A stretch of DNA of 47,070 bases from Mesostigma viride (Eukaryota; Streptophyta; Mesostigmatophyceae; Mesostigmatales; Mesostigmataceae): NCBI GenBank assembly GCA_009746045.1, contig RPFO01001533.1, positions 1 to 47,070 on the forward strand. The letters are read 5' to 3'. Shown piece by piece: positions 21,870 to 30,582 of this stretch (positions are counted from its first letter, which is position 1; each line of letters opens with the position of its first letter). The position numbers and the translations under genes were made by a program. Below the pieces are notes generated by a model. It was given only the letters and a program-made list of their open reading frames with translations. It was not told the origin of the DNA and did not search any database.

Positions 21870-22985
21870 ATGACGGCCCCGGGAGAGTGCCCCTTCACCC
21901 TGGACGAGCTGGCGCGGCTGGCGTGCGAGTTCGCGGACCGGCACGTGGTGCCCGCCGCCCACTGCGTGGACTGGATCAGCGTGGAGAAGGACGTCGCGCC
22001 CGCCTTCCGGGACTTCCTCGAGCTCAAGGGGCTGCCCTCATACGACTTCCGGCTCATGGACCAGGACAAGTGGACGGACCACACGCGGGTGTGGGCCGCC
22101 GTGTTCCAGGCGAGGGGGGGGGTCCTCGCCAACTCGTGCACCCCCGCCAAGAGGTGGATGTGGGTGCAGAACCTGGCCCTGCGCCACTCGGACGCCCCCG
22201 TGGCGCGCGAGATCCCCCCCGCCCCCTGGTGGTTCGACATCAAGGGCTTCTTCCAGCACAGGACCGGGGTCGCCGACCGGAAGGAGAAAAGGGACTGGGC
22301 CGTCGAGTACATGCAGAAGTACGAGTTATGTCTCACCGTCGGAGAGCAGGAGGAGGCCTTCCTGGAGGACTGCAGCGCCAGCGGGGTGTACGACCTCACC
22401 GACCTCCTGCAGCTGCGGGCGGTCCGCAAGCACCTGTCCGAGCACGGCGTGCAGCCCCCCGCCTGGGTCGACGCGACCATCCGCAACCTCAGGCAGCGCC
22501 TCACGCTCAACTACCACAACCACACGGGGAAGGGGGGCAAGAAGAGCGACGCGCTCACCCACCGCCTCATGTGGCCGTCCGCGGACGAGGAGGAGCAGCA
22601 GATGCGGGCTGCGTGCCAGAAGGCCGCAAGGGTGACAGGGGTAAGGCAGGAGGACGAGGAGATGGAGGAGCCGGAGGACGACGCCGTGGGGCAGGAGGAC
22701 CCCACCGGCGCCTCCATGGGCGCCCACCTGCGCACCTTCCTCAAGGCCAGCCGCCTCGTCCGGCTGGACCCGCAGGCGCACATGCAGCTCTCCGCATTCC
22801 GCAAGCTCTTCTTCCACGACTTCCTAGAGCTGAAGACCAGCTGCTCGAGGAAAGTCACCAACGAGGAGCTGGGGGACCTGCTCAGGCCCTACGGCGTCTC
22901 CATCCCGAACAAACGGGTGCGGGGGAGGAACGGCGAGCGGGTCGCCATCGTGGCCGGGGTCGCGTCCCAAGAGGAGGAAAAATGA
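21870..22985 (+). CDS. Large hypothetical protein
   Basis: Predicted 371 residues starting MTAPGECPFTLDELARLA. The start follows TATACCAC (21857-21864), the promoter-like element also seen before two other genes; ATG 21831 is in frame upstream but lies before that element. Sequence features: a Trp-rich N-terminal domain (CVDWISVEKDVAPAFRDFL, PPAPWWFDIKGFF), a helical middle, an acidic linker (EDEEMEEPEDD), and a C-terminal domain (LRTFLKASRLV, FRKLFFHDFLELK, TNEELGDLLRPYGV). The last part resembles the winged-helix-like 'F...L..YG' end of viral replication or DNA-binding proteins, but I cannot name a family. Confidence 0.55.
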   Translation: MTAPGECPFTLDELARLACEFADRHVVPAAHCVDWISVEKDVAPAFRDFLELKGLPSYDFRLMDQDKWTDHTRVWAAVFQARGGVLANSCTPAKRWMWVQNLALRHSDAPVAREIPPAPWWFDIKGFFQHRTGVADRKEKRDWAVEYMQKYELCLTVGEQEEAFLEDCSASGVYDLTDLLQLRAVRKHLSEHGVQPPAWVDATIRNLRQRLTLNYHNHTGKGGKKSDALTHRLMWPSADEEEQQMRAACQKAARVTGVRQEDEEMEEPEDDAVGQEDPTGASMGAHLRTFLKASRLVRLDPQAHMQLSAFRKLFFHDFLELKTSCSRKVTNEELGDLLRPYGVSIPNKRVRGRNGERVAIVAGVASQEEEK

Positions 22986-23109
22986 CCCGCGGTGGTGTGA
23001 GAAGACATGGCCGACCCGCGGCCGTACGCCGGACCGGACCTGAGCTCCCGACCCCCGCCGATCACCCCCCTCGTGCTGGTATGGGCGGCCCAGAAAAATA
23101 GCTTGTATA

Positions 23110-23117
23110 TATACCAC
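23110..23117 (+). promoter_or_regulatory. TATACCAC promoter-like element
   Basis: Part of gtatatataccac, 13 bases before ATG 23131. Confidence 0.4.
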
Positions 23118-23130
23118 AGCGCAAACGGAC

Positions 23131-23415
23131 ATGGCCCAAAGAGTCCCTCTTAGCTTCCTCACCTCCGACGCCCCCACGCGCCCCGTCGTGGTCATCGCCG
23201 ACTCCAACCCGTTCTCCGAGCTCGTCTACACCGCCCCGCCCTCCCCCTTCGACCCCTGGTCGGACGTGGGCAACTTCTACAGGGACAACTACCCCCCCGT
23301 GATCGCCCCGCCCCCCGCACCGATGGGGAGCGGGACCGGGGTGGGGGCGCTCGCCGCCATACTCAGGATCGTCTACGCCGAGGACACCAACAAGGTCTTC
23401 CGGGCGACGGTGTAG
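23131..23415 (+). CDS. Small hypothetical protein
   Basis: Predicted 94 residues, MAQRVPLSFLTSDAPTRPVV at the start. It has short beta-like stretches (PVVVIADSNPF), a Pro-rich centre (YPPVIAPPPAPMG) and a hydrophobic C-terminal patch (GVGALAAILRIVYAED). Not recognised. It follows a strong TATA-like sequence. Confidence 0.5.
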   Translation: MAQRVPLSFLTSDAPTRPVVVIADSNPFSELVYTAPPSPFDPWSDVGNFYRDNYPPVIAPPPAPMGSGTGVGALAAILRIVYAEDTNKVFRATV

Positions 23416-23450
23416 AAAGTTATCCGCGCACCTGGTACTACTGACGACGC

Positions 23451-23615
23451 ATGGGGTTGTGTCTAGCAAAGTTGACAGTCACGCCGTCCCAGAGAGGCTC
23501 CATCCGCGTGAACGGGCGCGTCATGGACGAGCCCGCGTACGAGGAGACCTCCAGGGCGGGCGAGAGGCCACACCACACGGGCGAGGGGAGGGTGGAGCCG
23601 CGGTTCCATCTTTAA
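23451..23615 (+). CDS. Very small protein with lipidation-like N-terminus
   Basis: Fifty-four residues beginning MGLCLAKLTVTPSQRGS; Gly2 and Cys4 make myristoylation plus palmitoylation plausible. The middle reads VNGRVMDEPAYEETSRAGE. It fills the gap between 23415 and the convergent gene, with the two stop codons sharing TTAA at 23612-23615. Codon use is GC-rich like its neighbours. Confidence 0.5.
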   Translation: MGLCLAKLTVTPSQRGSIRVNGRVMDEPAYEETSRAGERPHHTGEGRVEPRFHL

Positions 23616-24308
23616 CTATACCGATACGCCGGCTTCCTGAGAGGCCGCGCGCGTTTCTTGGCGGTCGACTTCGACCTCGTGGGACGCGCCCTCCTCTTGG
23701 GAGCGGAGCGCTGGATGATGTAGACGGGGGGCGACCGGCGCGGGCGTGGGCGCGGACGGGGCTTCGTGGCCCCGCGCACCACGTACACCGGGTTGTAGGC
23801 GGGGTAGTACGAGTAGTAAGGAGCGGGCTGGTAGTACTTGTAGATCTTCGTAGTCGCGGTCGTGGTCGCGGCTGGGGCCGTCGCCGCTGCCAGTGCCGCC
23901 GCGGGGGGGCGGTGCCGCCACTAGAAGGGGGGGGGCAGGCGGCCCGCTTCCCGGGCCCGGGCCGCCTCCCGGGCCTCCGGGACCCGGCCCTCCTGGGCGT
24001 CTGGGACCCGGCGCCGGTGAGAAGGGCCCGCTGGCGTCGACCGAGGCGCGCGTGGGGCTGGACGGGGCGGACGCGGATCCCCACAGGTTTCGGATCCGTC
24101 GGCGCACACCGTTCATGAACCCTCCACCCCCCTGGTCGTCCTCGGGCTGGAAAGTGTCGCGGGCGTCGAAAAACTCGTCTGCCCGCATGCAGTGCCCCCT
24201 GCGGCCCCTGGTGGCGTGCTGGGCGCAGTGGTGGCGGCCGCCCGGGACGGCCGCGCGCCTGCACCGGCTGCCCGTCTTGGTGGAAGAAGTGCATCTACCG
24301 GATCTCAT
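23612..24308 (-). CDS. Zinc-knuckle protein with basic Tyr/Pro-rich tail and frame break
   Basis: The N-terminus (from 24308) has MRSGRCTSSTKTGSRCRR, the C-x9-C-x11-C-x2-H knuckle, then MRADEFFDARDTFQPEDDQG and a Gly/Pro-rich linker. The C-terminal part, in another frame, reads KIYKYYQPAPYYSYYPAYN, then RPRPRPRRS, KRRARPTRSKSTAKKRARP and YRYS-stop at 23612. The two halves are separated by seven- and nine-G runs at about 23904-23936, the likely site of a one-base error. The strongly basic, Tyr/Pro-rich tail suggests nucleic acid or virion core binding (inference). About 230 residues in all. Confidence 0.55.
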
Positions 24309-24363
24309 GGATATCGCTGAATTACAAATGCGGTTTTATTTTATGAACCCATCAATAAATATC

Positions 24364-24504
24364 ATGGACTCCAAGCTCAACAAAGTGTCCAAGGGAGACA
24401 GGATCGCGACCGTCGCCGTGGTGGGCGTTTACCTGGCCGTGGTTCTCGGACTAGGGGCCTACCAAGCGTGCACGGGGCGCGCCGTCAAACGCCGCGTTGT
24501 GTGA
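24364..24504 (+). CDS. Very small single-pass membrane protein
   Basis: Forty-six residues: MDSKLNKVSKGDRIATVAVV followed by a membrane helix (VGVYLAVVLGLGAYQAC) and a basic end (RAVKRRVV). Preceded by an AT-rich stretch with aataaatatc. Too short for family assignment; size, helix and spacing resemble the other small membrane ORFs here. Confidence 0.5.
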   Translation: MDSKLNKVSKGDRIATVAVVGVYLAVVLGLGAYQACTGRAVKRRVV

Positions 24505-24538
24505 AATAATAATTTGCGTCACGTGTATATATGGCGCG

Positions 24539-25977
24539 ATGGCTCTGACCGAAAAGGCGAAGAAGAGGTGGATAGACAAGTTCAACAGGCTGAGGGAGGA
24601 GCGCGACTCGAGATACGCGGACCAAGCGCACAGGCGGTTCTGCGAGGCCGAAGGAAACGCGTCGTACGACCGCGTGCCCGTGTTCGAGACCGGGGTCAGC
24701 CAGCTGGAGTTCCCAAGACTGGGGTGGCTGTTGTATCATCGGTCGTTCATGATCCTGGCGTATCCCCCGAAATGGGAGTCGGAGACGCTGGAAATAAAGA
24801 CGTTTCGTCACGATCTCCTCGACCCGGTGTTTCAGACCATGCCCGGGTACGTGAGGGGGGACATACCCGACCTCATCGACATGAAATGGTACGGCGACTG
24901 TCTGGAGTACCTGCGCGGGCTGTCACCTCTGCAGCTGATCCTTCTGCACGACTACGCGCGGGACGGATACAAATACACGAACAGCCAGGGATGGAACGTG
25001 GTCGAAACGGACAGGATAATAGAGGTGCAGGACGAGGAAGCGGCGATCCCGATCCACTTCTACGAGGTGAAGTCCCGCGTGTGGCCCGGCGTGGTGTGGC
25101 TGGCCCGGCACGGCGTGGACGGGGTGCCATTTCAAGAGCTCGACCAGGGCAAGATCTGTCGAAAGCGCGCGGACATCGCCGAGTTGCGTGCCGCTCTGGT
25201 GACACACCTGTCGAGGCGATCGGGGGATCCTAACGTCGCCTTGGTCGTGGACAACAGGCTGAAGGGGGAGCTGGTCAATATGGCGGGGTGGAAGGAAGTG
25301 ATCGCGATGATCGCGAAGTTGGACGAGCGACTCATGGACATCATCTTCCTGCTCTCCAAGTGGGCGTGCAAGTACCTGCATCTGACCTTCATCCGAGAGC
25401 ACGTGCTGAAGGAGTACGCGCGGGAGATGTTCGCGATTCTGCAGGAGGCGCCCGTGATCAACAGGGAAATGATCGTGTACAGGGGCGTGACGGAGGACTA
25501 CTACATGCCCGCCAGGGGGCGCAGAGACGTGTACAAAAACACGTTCCCGATCTCCGTATCCGTCGATCCGGCGGTGGCCATCAATTTTTTGTTCAACAGG
25601 TACATGAGCGCCGGGTGGGGGCGCAGCACAGAGGATTGCTGTCTCAAGGTCATCCATATCATGCCCGGGACGCCGGCGCTGGCCATGTGGCCGATCGCGG
25701 GGGGCGAGCAAGCAGAAATCCTTCTGCCGCCAGGCACGGACTACCTCATCAAGTCGCACCGTCTGCGTCACATCATCGCGGGGGTCCCCACTTTCACGAA
25801 AGGGAGGGCGTTGAAAAGCGAGGTCTGCTGGGACGCGATGATCACGCGCAAGTCGGGGGGGACAAGCTGTTCCCGAGAAAGTGGGTCACGGAGATCTACG
25901 TCGACGGTTCGGCCGCTGCGATCCGGCACGCGAATACAAAGAGAAACAAAAAGCGCAAACTGGCCACTTCCAGGTAG
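24539..25977 (+). CDS. ADP-ribosyltransferase-like protein (R-S-E clan), frame break near the end
   Basis: About 480 residues. The C-terminal third has the three elements of R-S-E mono-ADP-ribosyltransferases: an Arg in IVYRGVTEDYY (R315), a Ser motif in FPISVSVDP (S339-S341, in place of STS), and QAEILLPPGT (Q391-x-E393), the [Q/E]-x-E catalytic signature; such enzymes transfer ADP-ribose from NAD to protein or RNA. The N-terminal 300 residues are helical and unrecognised (WIDKFNRLREERDSRYADQA; LSKWACKYLHLTFIREHVL) and may be a targeting or regulatory part. After TRKSGG, at a seven-G run (25855-25861), the open frame turns into low-complexity sequence while the other frame gives KLFPRKWVTEIYVDGS and a basic KRNKKRKLATSR end at 25977, so the true end is probably there. 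Substrate unknown. Confidence 0.6.
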
Positions 25978-26190
25978 TACAAGCGGCTCCGGGGTAGTAC
26001 AAGTGGCTCCGGGGTAGTACAAGTGGCTCCGGGGTAGTACAAGTGGCTCCGGGGTAGTACAAGTGGCTCTGGGGTAGTACAAGCGGCTCTGGGGTAGTAC
26101 AAGCGGCTCTGGGGTAGTACAAGCGGATCTGGGGTAGTACAAGTGGCTCTGGGGTAGTACAAGTGGTTCTGGAGTAGTACAAGCGGCTCT
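25973..26190 (+). repeat. 20-bp minisatellite, about 11 copies
   Basis: Unit ggtagtacaagyggctcygg, period exactly 20 bases, starting at the 3' end of the ADP-ribosyltransferase-like gene. Copies vary at a few positions (c/t at two sites), and the last is agtagtac. There are no spacers, so it is not a CRISPR array. Because 20 is not a multiple of three, all minus frames are open through it. Confidence 0.95.
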
Positions 26191-26194
26191 TTGC

Positions 26195-26756
26195 CGGGTC
26201 TTATGCTGGCATCCGGCAGTACCGGGCCAATTCACGCTCTACGCCGGATCTTATGCCGGCGTTCGACGGTACCGGCGCCAATTGGCGCTTTGTGCCGGCG
26301 CCAGTCATTGGCACTTTGGTGCAATGACAAGATGGAATAATTTAATGAATGGACCAAGGCATCCATGGCCTGCACAAGGTCTCAATGAGCTGCACATGCT
26401 AGAAAGGTTTCGAACTATTGGCCGCCTGCGCCGAAACTTGTAGTTTTGAACAGGGCTTGGTTTTGTTACTTGGCCAGCACCTGCTTTTCGAGTTATTCGC
26501 CGGTTGCGCCGGTTCTTGCAGCCTGTGAAAGGCTTTAGGTGTCTGGAGCTGGCCAGCACCTCCTTTTCGAGTTATTCGCCGGTTGCGCCGGTTCTTGCAG
26601 CCTGTGAAAGGCTTTAGGTGTCTGGAGCTGGCCAGCACCTCCTTTTCGAGTTATTCGCCGGTTGCGCCGGTTCTTGCAGCCTGTGAAAGGCTTTAGGTGT
26701 CTGGAGCTGGCCAGCACCTCCTTTTCGAGTTATTCGCCGCCTGCGCCGTACAGTAA
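26195..26756. repeat. Repeat-rich gap with 79-bp tandem array
   Basis: No gene seen. 26196-26295 contains two diverged copies of a 50-base unit (gccggrtcttatgcyggc...gtaccgg). 26472-26750 is a tandem array with a 79-base period (starts 26472, 26551, 26630, 26709; last copy partial) containing ttcgagttattcgccggttg. Palindromes such as ggcgccaattggcgc (26272-26286) are present. The array ends six bases before the next ATG. Confidence 0.9.
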
Positions 26757-28030
26757 ATGAGGTCAGCCAACTCCAAGAAGGTGGCTGGCATGTTGCCCCA
26801 CCCCATGGGAGAGTTAGTGAGGCTGGAGGGCTTCCAGAGAAATGTAATCTATGAGCACCTGTTCCAGCAGCTTGGGCCAGCTGACTCTCTCCTGTTCATG
26901 ATGACCTCCAAGACCATCTGGGAGGATTCGTGGCCGGCCTACAAGAATGCATTTTACTCTGCATCTTCGAGGACGGATCTGGACACCCTCCTCGTGCACC
27001 CGCGGTACATGGCTCTCCTGCATGATACCAAGGCGCCGTTGATGAACAATCGCACCATCTGCAGGATCTGCGTTTTCGACAAGGACCACGAGATCGCGGG
27101 GGATGGCAGCTGGAGGGGGCCGGCCGGTGAGCCCTGCGCGGGCCGAGTGGACGTGGAAAGCTCCAACATCCCCCTGATCGTGGACGGGCCGGGTGTGATG
27201 ACCGCGTTCCTGGACTACAGGGAGGTCAAGGGCTTCCTGCTCAGGAGGCCGTTTTTCGACATCGTCGTCCTGGACCCGGCCATCTTCCTCAAGAACGGCG
27301 AGTTCAAGGCGTTCGACTACGCGGTTCTCGCCACCGTGATCCATCTCGACAGGTGGAAGGTCGAGTACAAGTGCACCCTCTTCGCGGTCATGCGGAGACA
27401 GGGGTACTTGGGGCACTACCCCGGGTCTCGCGCGACAAGGACCAACCGCTGCATGGAGCTGGTGCGGCAGTGGATCTTTGCCTCCCGGGGCCGCGTCGAG
27501 ATCAGGGGCGCGCGGAACGTCGTGTTGGGCAGCGGCGACAAGGGGTCCCTGGAGGACCAGATTCACGGGTTGGAGAACGGGCATGGCAGGATCCGGTTCT
27601 TCTTCCCGGAGTCCACCAGTCTCTTCACCACGTCCGATATGATATCGGAGCTGCTCGAGGATCGGCTGGCGGAGGGCACGAGGTGCAAGCTGGTGCTGTA
27701 TAAGACGGCCAACCAACCCAGGCCTTTCATGGAGAAGTGCGAGAAGATCTTCAGCAGCATCGTGCTCGTCGGGTTCACGGATGTCGATCTGCACCACCCC
27801 TCGACCAAGGTCGCACTCATCCCGGTGGGGGAGCGCCCCTCCAAGGTTACGGTATACCTCGGGGGGAAGCGGGCTCCGTGTTCACCATCTACTACTGCGG
27901 GTACGAGGTCCTGCGCAACACCCTCAGCAGGAGGGGCAAGGAGGCCTTCAACATGGTGCCAATCAACAAGGCCACCGCGGGGGATTGGGGGGCACACTTC
28001 CCCCTCATCCTCAAGTACTGGTTTGTGTAG
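26757..28030 (+). CDS. F-box-like N-terminal protein with frame break
   Basis: About 424 residues. The N-terminus (VIYEHLFQQLGPADSLLFMM...SKTIWEDSW) resembles an F-box-like helix set, which would recruit a Skp1/cullin ubiquitin ligase; giant viruses often carry such proteins. A Cys pair (TICRICVFDKDHE) and a long beta-rich C-terminal region follow (VDGPGVMTAFLDYREVKGFL, FFDIVVLDPAIFLKNGEF). At a six-G run (27862-27867) the open frame changes to low-complexity sequence, while another frame continues as GSVFTIYYCGYEVLRNTLSR and ends LILKYWFV at 28030, probably the real end. The 5' part is less GC-rich than the rest. In-frame ATGs at 26790 and 26805 are alternatives. Confidence 0.5.
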
Positions 28031-28084
28031 AGGACCATCCAGCTGCGTGTCGTCAACGACCACGAGTCTGTAAAAGACAGATGT

Positions 28085-28654
28085 TTATGAGCGCTGTCGC
28101 TTGGATGCGGTTTGTCCATTGGCATTTTTAGCTCTGATCTCAGCCCGATATCTTTCAAGGTCCTTATCAAAACCCAAGTATTTTCTCCACGTGTCGTGTA
28201 ATATTCTATCGACTTTGTATGTTGCATTCAGCAACTCATTGACTTCTGGATTGGTGTACTTATTATTGGCGTACAAGGTATCGTAATATTGTTTGGTTTC
28301 TTTTATGTCCGATTGTGCCTTACTTATCTGTCTCTCCAGATTGTGCAGATAGGGGTCTTGGAGACGCATTGTCTTCAAACTCTCGAGCAGGGAATCCTCG
28401 TCTAGATCGGTACGAGACCTTTTACCACCCGTGGACTGCGATGGTTGGGGATCTGTGAGGCGCACGTTTCTGAAATGTTCGAGGAGTAGCTCTTCGTTAG
28501 GTATGGCCCCCGACCGCGGGGAAGACGCGTTTGCGTCAGTAGCACGCACTCGGTGCTTCTTTCGACTACGAGAGTGGCGAGTGCACGTCTTCCTACCCAT
28601 TTGGGCATCGTTACGGCATGGTAGACCCTTGCGCGTTTTTATCGAGCACTTCAT
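28085..28654 (-). CDS. Zinc-knuckle protein with paired leucine-rich motifs
   Basis: Predicted 189 residues starting MKCSIKTRKGLPCRNDAQMG: the C-x9-C-x10-C-x2-H knuckle at the very N-terminus, then a basic stretch (HSRSRKKHRVRA). Two similar short motifs follow, ELLLEHFRNVRLTDP and SLLESLKTMRLQDP, then a helical C-terminal domain (LERQISKAQSDIKETKQYY; LLNATYKVDRILHDTWRKY) and a basic end (SKRQRS). Its base composition is clearly less GC-rich than most of the window. It converges with the F-box-like gene. DNA/RNA binding is inferred. Confidence 0.6.
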   Translation of the reverse strand: MKCSIKTRKGLPCRNDAQMGRKTCTRHSRSRKKHRVRATDANASSPRSGAIPNEELLLEHFRNVRLTDPQPSQSTGGKRSRTDLDEDSLLESLKTMRLQDPYLHNLERQISKAQSDIKETKQYYDTLYANNKYTNPEVNELLNATYKVDRILHDTWRKYLGFDKDLERYRAEIRAKNANGQTASKRQRS

Positions 28655-29490
28655 ATTGTTGCCTCATGCAAAGATAAAAAAAAAAACCCTTTCCCTCGAA
28701 CGCGGTCCACCCGCCCCCCTTCCCGGTGCCGGTCACCCCGCGAGAAACCCGACCCGCGCGTCATCGCCGGACCGAACTGCGTCCACCGTCGCACGACCAA
28801 ACGACCCTCTCGCGGCCCCGCGGAATAAAAGACCCTCCCAGACGGGGTTCTCGACAGTCGAAGTGGACGCAGTTCGATGGACCCAGTTCTTTTTTTCTTT
28901 TTTTTTTTCAAGAGCATAAAAGTTATGGGGAATGAAAAGCCATCCCTTCCGTCACCCCGTGATGATGACCCCATGATCATCACCCCATGATGCATACACC
29001 CACCCGTATACCCCTTTCAAAAAAACCCTCCCCTCCAAAAAAAAATTTCAACTGCGTCCATCGAACTGCGTCCACCGTCACCCCCCCTCCCGGCCCTCCC
29101 GCCCCGCGAGTGAAGTCGTCACCCCCTCGCGGCCCTTTCCCGCCCCCCCACGGTGGACGGACTTCGGGACCGAGTTCTAACCGTCGACCCCCTCCCGGCC
29201 CCGCCGCGCCCCCTCCCTCGCGCACCCGCTACCGCGGTGGACCCAGTTCGCCCGAGCCGGTCCACCGCCACCCGGCCCGCTCGCCTATCGAGCACGGTAA
29301 ATTATCTCCGCCCACCCTGACGACCGCGCCGGACCGCGAGCCGCGAGCACCTGACAGCAAATGGGCTGGCGCAAATGGGGAATGCAAGAATTAATTCCAC
29401 ATTTATGCGTACTTAGTCGAGGCTTGATACGCGGTTATCAACTGGTCTTATAAAAAGTCAGCAATTTGCTGACATGTCTCAACACGCGAG
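28655..29490. other. Long non-coding stretch with dispersed gaactgcgtcca repeats
   Basis: No gene is supported over about 840 bases. A 12-base core, gaactgcgtcca, recurs in both orientations (about 28776, 28865 reverse, 29047, 29061), with diverged relatives near 29157 and 29240. The pair 28862-28890 and 29047-29075 forms an interrupted inverted repeat. Long homopolymers occur at 28678, 28890-28912 and 29037, plus a repeat of catcaccccatgatg around 28960-28995. It could be a regulatory, replication or decayed region. Confidence 0.6.
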
Positions 29491-29532
29491 AGTGTGCGCT
29501 TACAGGGCGCCAGAAACTTTCTTGGCATATGG

Positions 29533-29540
29533 TATACCAC
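29533..29540 (+). promoter_or_regulatory. TATACCAC promoter-like element
   Basis: In ggtataccacgacc, four bases before ATG 29545; same octamer as at 21857 and 23110. Confidence 0.4.
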
Positions 29541-29544
29541 GACC

Positions 29545-30582
29545 ATGGCTCTCGTCGGCAACTCCCCCTCCCTGCGCCAAGACTACTTTGGCCTTGTGCC
29601 CTTTGATGAGCTGCCCCCAGAGTGCAAGGAGTTTGTTGATGAGTACGAGTTCCGCACGTTTAAGGGTTGCGAGTGCTTGATTGCGTTCGACAAGGCCACG
29701 GGAGATGGCAACCTCAGCAAGTTATTCAAACGTGGCCGCACCGAAAAGCAAGAGCTGGAGAGAGTCATGGCAACTGTGAGAACACAGACCACCATCAAGC
29801 TGCTCGAGTCGCAGGGAGTGGACTGCACTTTGCGTGAGGTTGCTGGCCGCGGCCCCGTCTCTGGCACCTATGCGCCCAAGGTGCTGCTCTTCGCGCTGGC
29901 CGTGCAGTACCACCCCGACATGGCTACCGTGGCCATGAAGGTGGCCAGCGAGCTGTTCGCTGGCGACTCCCTCAAGGTGGCCGAGCTGGCACTGGGCATC
30001 TACGCCCAGGACGTGGAGAACGGCAAGGCTCGCGACGAGGAGATGGAGAACCGCCTGCTCGCGGTGGTCTCGGAGCACCAGGAGAGGCAGCTGGCCCTCA
30101 TCCACCAGCACCACAACCTGCAGGTGGCCATGTTGAAGGACCTGGCGGAAAAGGTCACGGTATCGGAGAAGGAGAGAGCGGAGGCAGCAAAGCTTCAAAA
30201 GGAGCTGGTGCAGGCCAACAAGGAGCACGCCGCCAAGGTGGAGGACGCGCAGGCCCAGGTCACGGCCATCCACAAGGAGCTCAAGTTCCAGGCCAAGCAG
30301 CACTTCCAGGACGAGCTGGCCACCGAGCGGAAGGCCGACAAGGACAAGTTCAACCTCGAGCAGGAGAGGGACAGGTTCGAGGCCGAGGCCGCCAAGTGGA
30401 AGGCCGCCTACCAGGAGCGCAGGCAGGAGCTGCTGGACAGATACGTCGACGTGGCCAACCAGTTCATGGACGTCGGCATCAAGCGCAAGAGGGACCTGGA
30501 CGACGGGGACGACCCGCGCAAAGTCGTGCAAGACGTGATCGACGAGTGCCGCGACATCCTCAAGAAGGCCATGCGATACTAG
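29545..30582 (+). CDS. KilA-N/MSV199-like protein with coiled coil
   Basis: Predicted 345 residues. The N-terminal about 130 residues resemble a KilA-N/MSV199-type DNA-binding domain: a nucleating strand region (ECLIAFDKATGDGNLSKLFK), a helix, and the family's 'G-x-Y ... ala-x(3)-hP-x-a...v' segment (SGTYAPKVLLFALAVQYHP). From about residue 170 the protein is a long charged coiled coil (EKERAEAAKLQKELVQANKE; QERDRFEAEAAKWKAAYQER), ending RKRDLDDGDDPRKVVQDV. ATG 29545 has a good context and follows TATACCAC; ATG 29494 is an in-frame alternative. An aataaa signal lies 27 bases after the stop (30609). Such proteins are frequent in giant viruses, where their role is poorly known. Confidence 0.6.
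   Translation: MALVGNSPSLRQDYFGLVPFDELPPECKEFVDEYEFRTFKGCECLIAFDKATGDGNLSKLFKRGRTEKQELERVMATVRTQTTIKLLESQGVDCTLREVAGRGPVSGTYAPKVLLFALAVQYHPDMATVAMKVASELFAGDSLKVAELALGIYAQDVENGKARDEEMENRLLAVVSEHQERQLALIHQHHNLQVAMLKDLAEKVTVSEKERAEAAKLQKELVQANKEHAAKVEDAQAQVTAIHKELKFQAKQHFQDELATERKADKDKFNLEQERDRFEAEAAKWKAAYQERRQELLDRYVDVANQFMDVGIKRKRDLDDGDDPRKVVQDVIDECRDILKKAMRY

Noticed and set aside
23007-23153. 48-residue plus-strand ORF (MADPRPYAGPDLSS...)
   Set aside because: Overlaps the TATA-like element and the first 23 bases of the better gene at 23131; no supporting feature.
25768-26235. Minus-strand ORFs across the 20-bp array
   Set aside because: Repetitive peptide in all three minus frames produced by the repeat period; not a gene. 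The array has no spacers and so is also not CRISPR.
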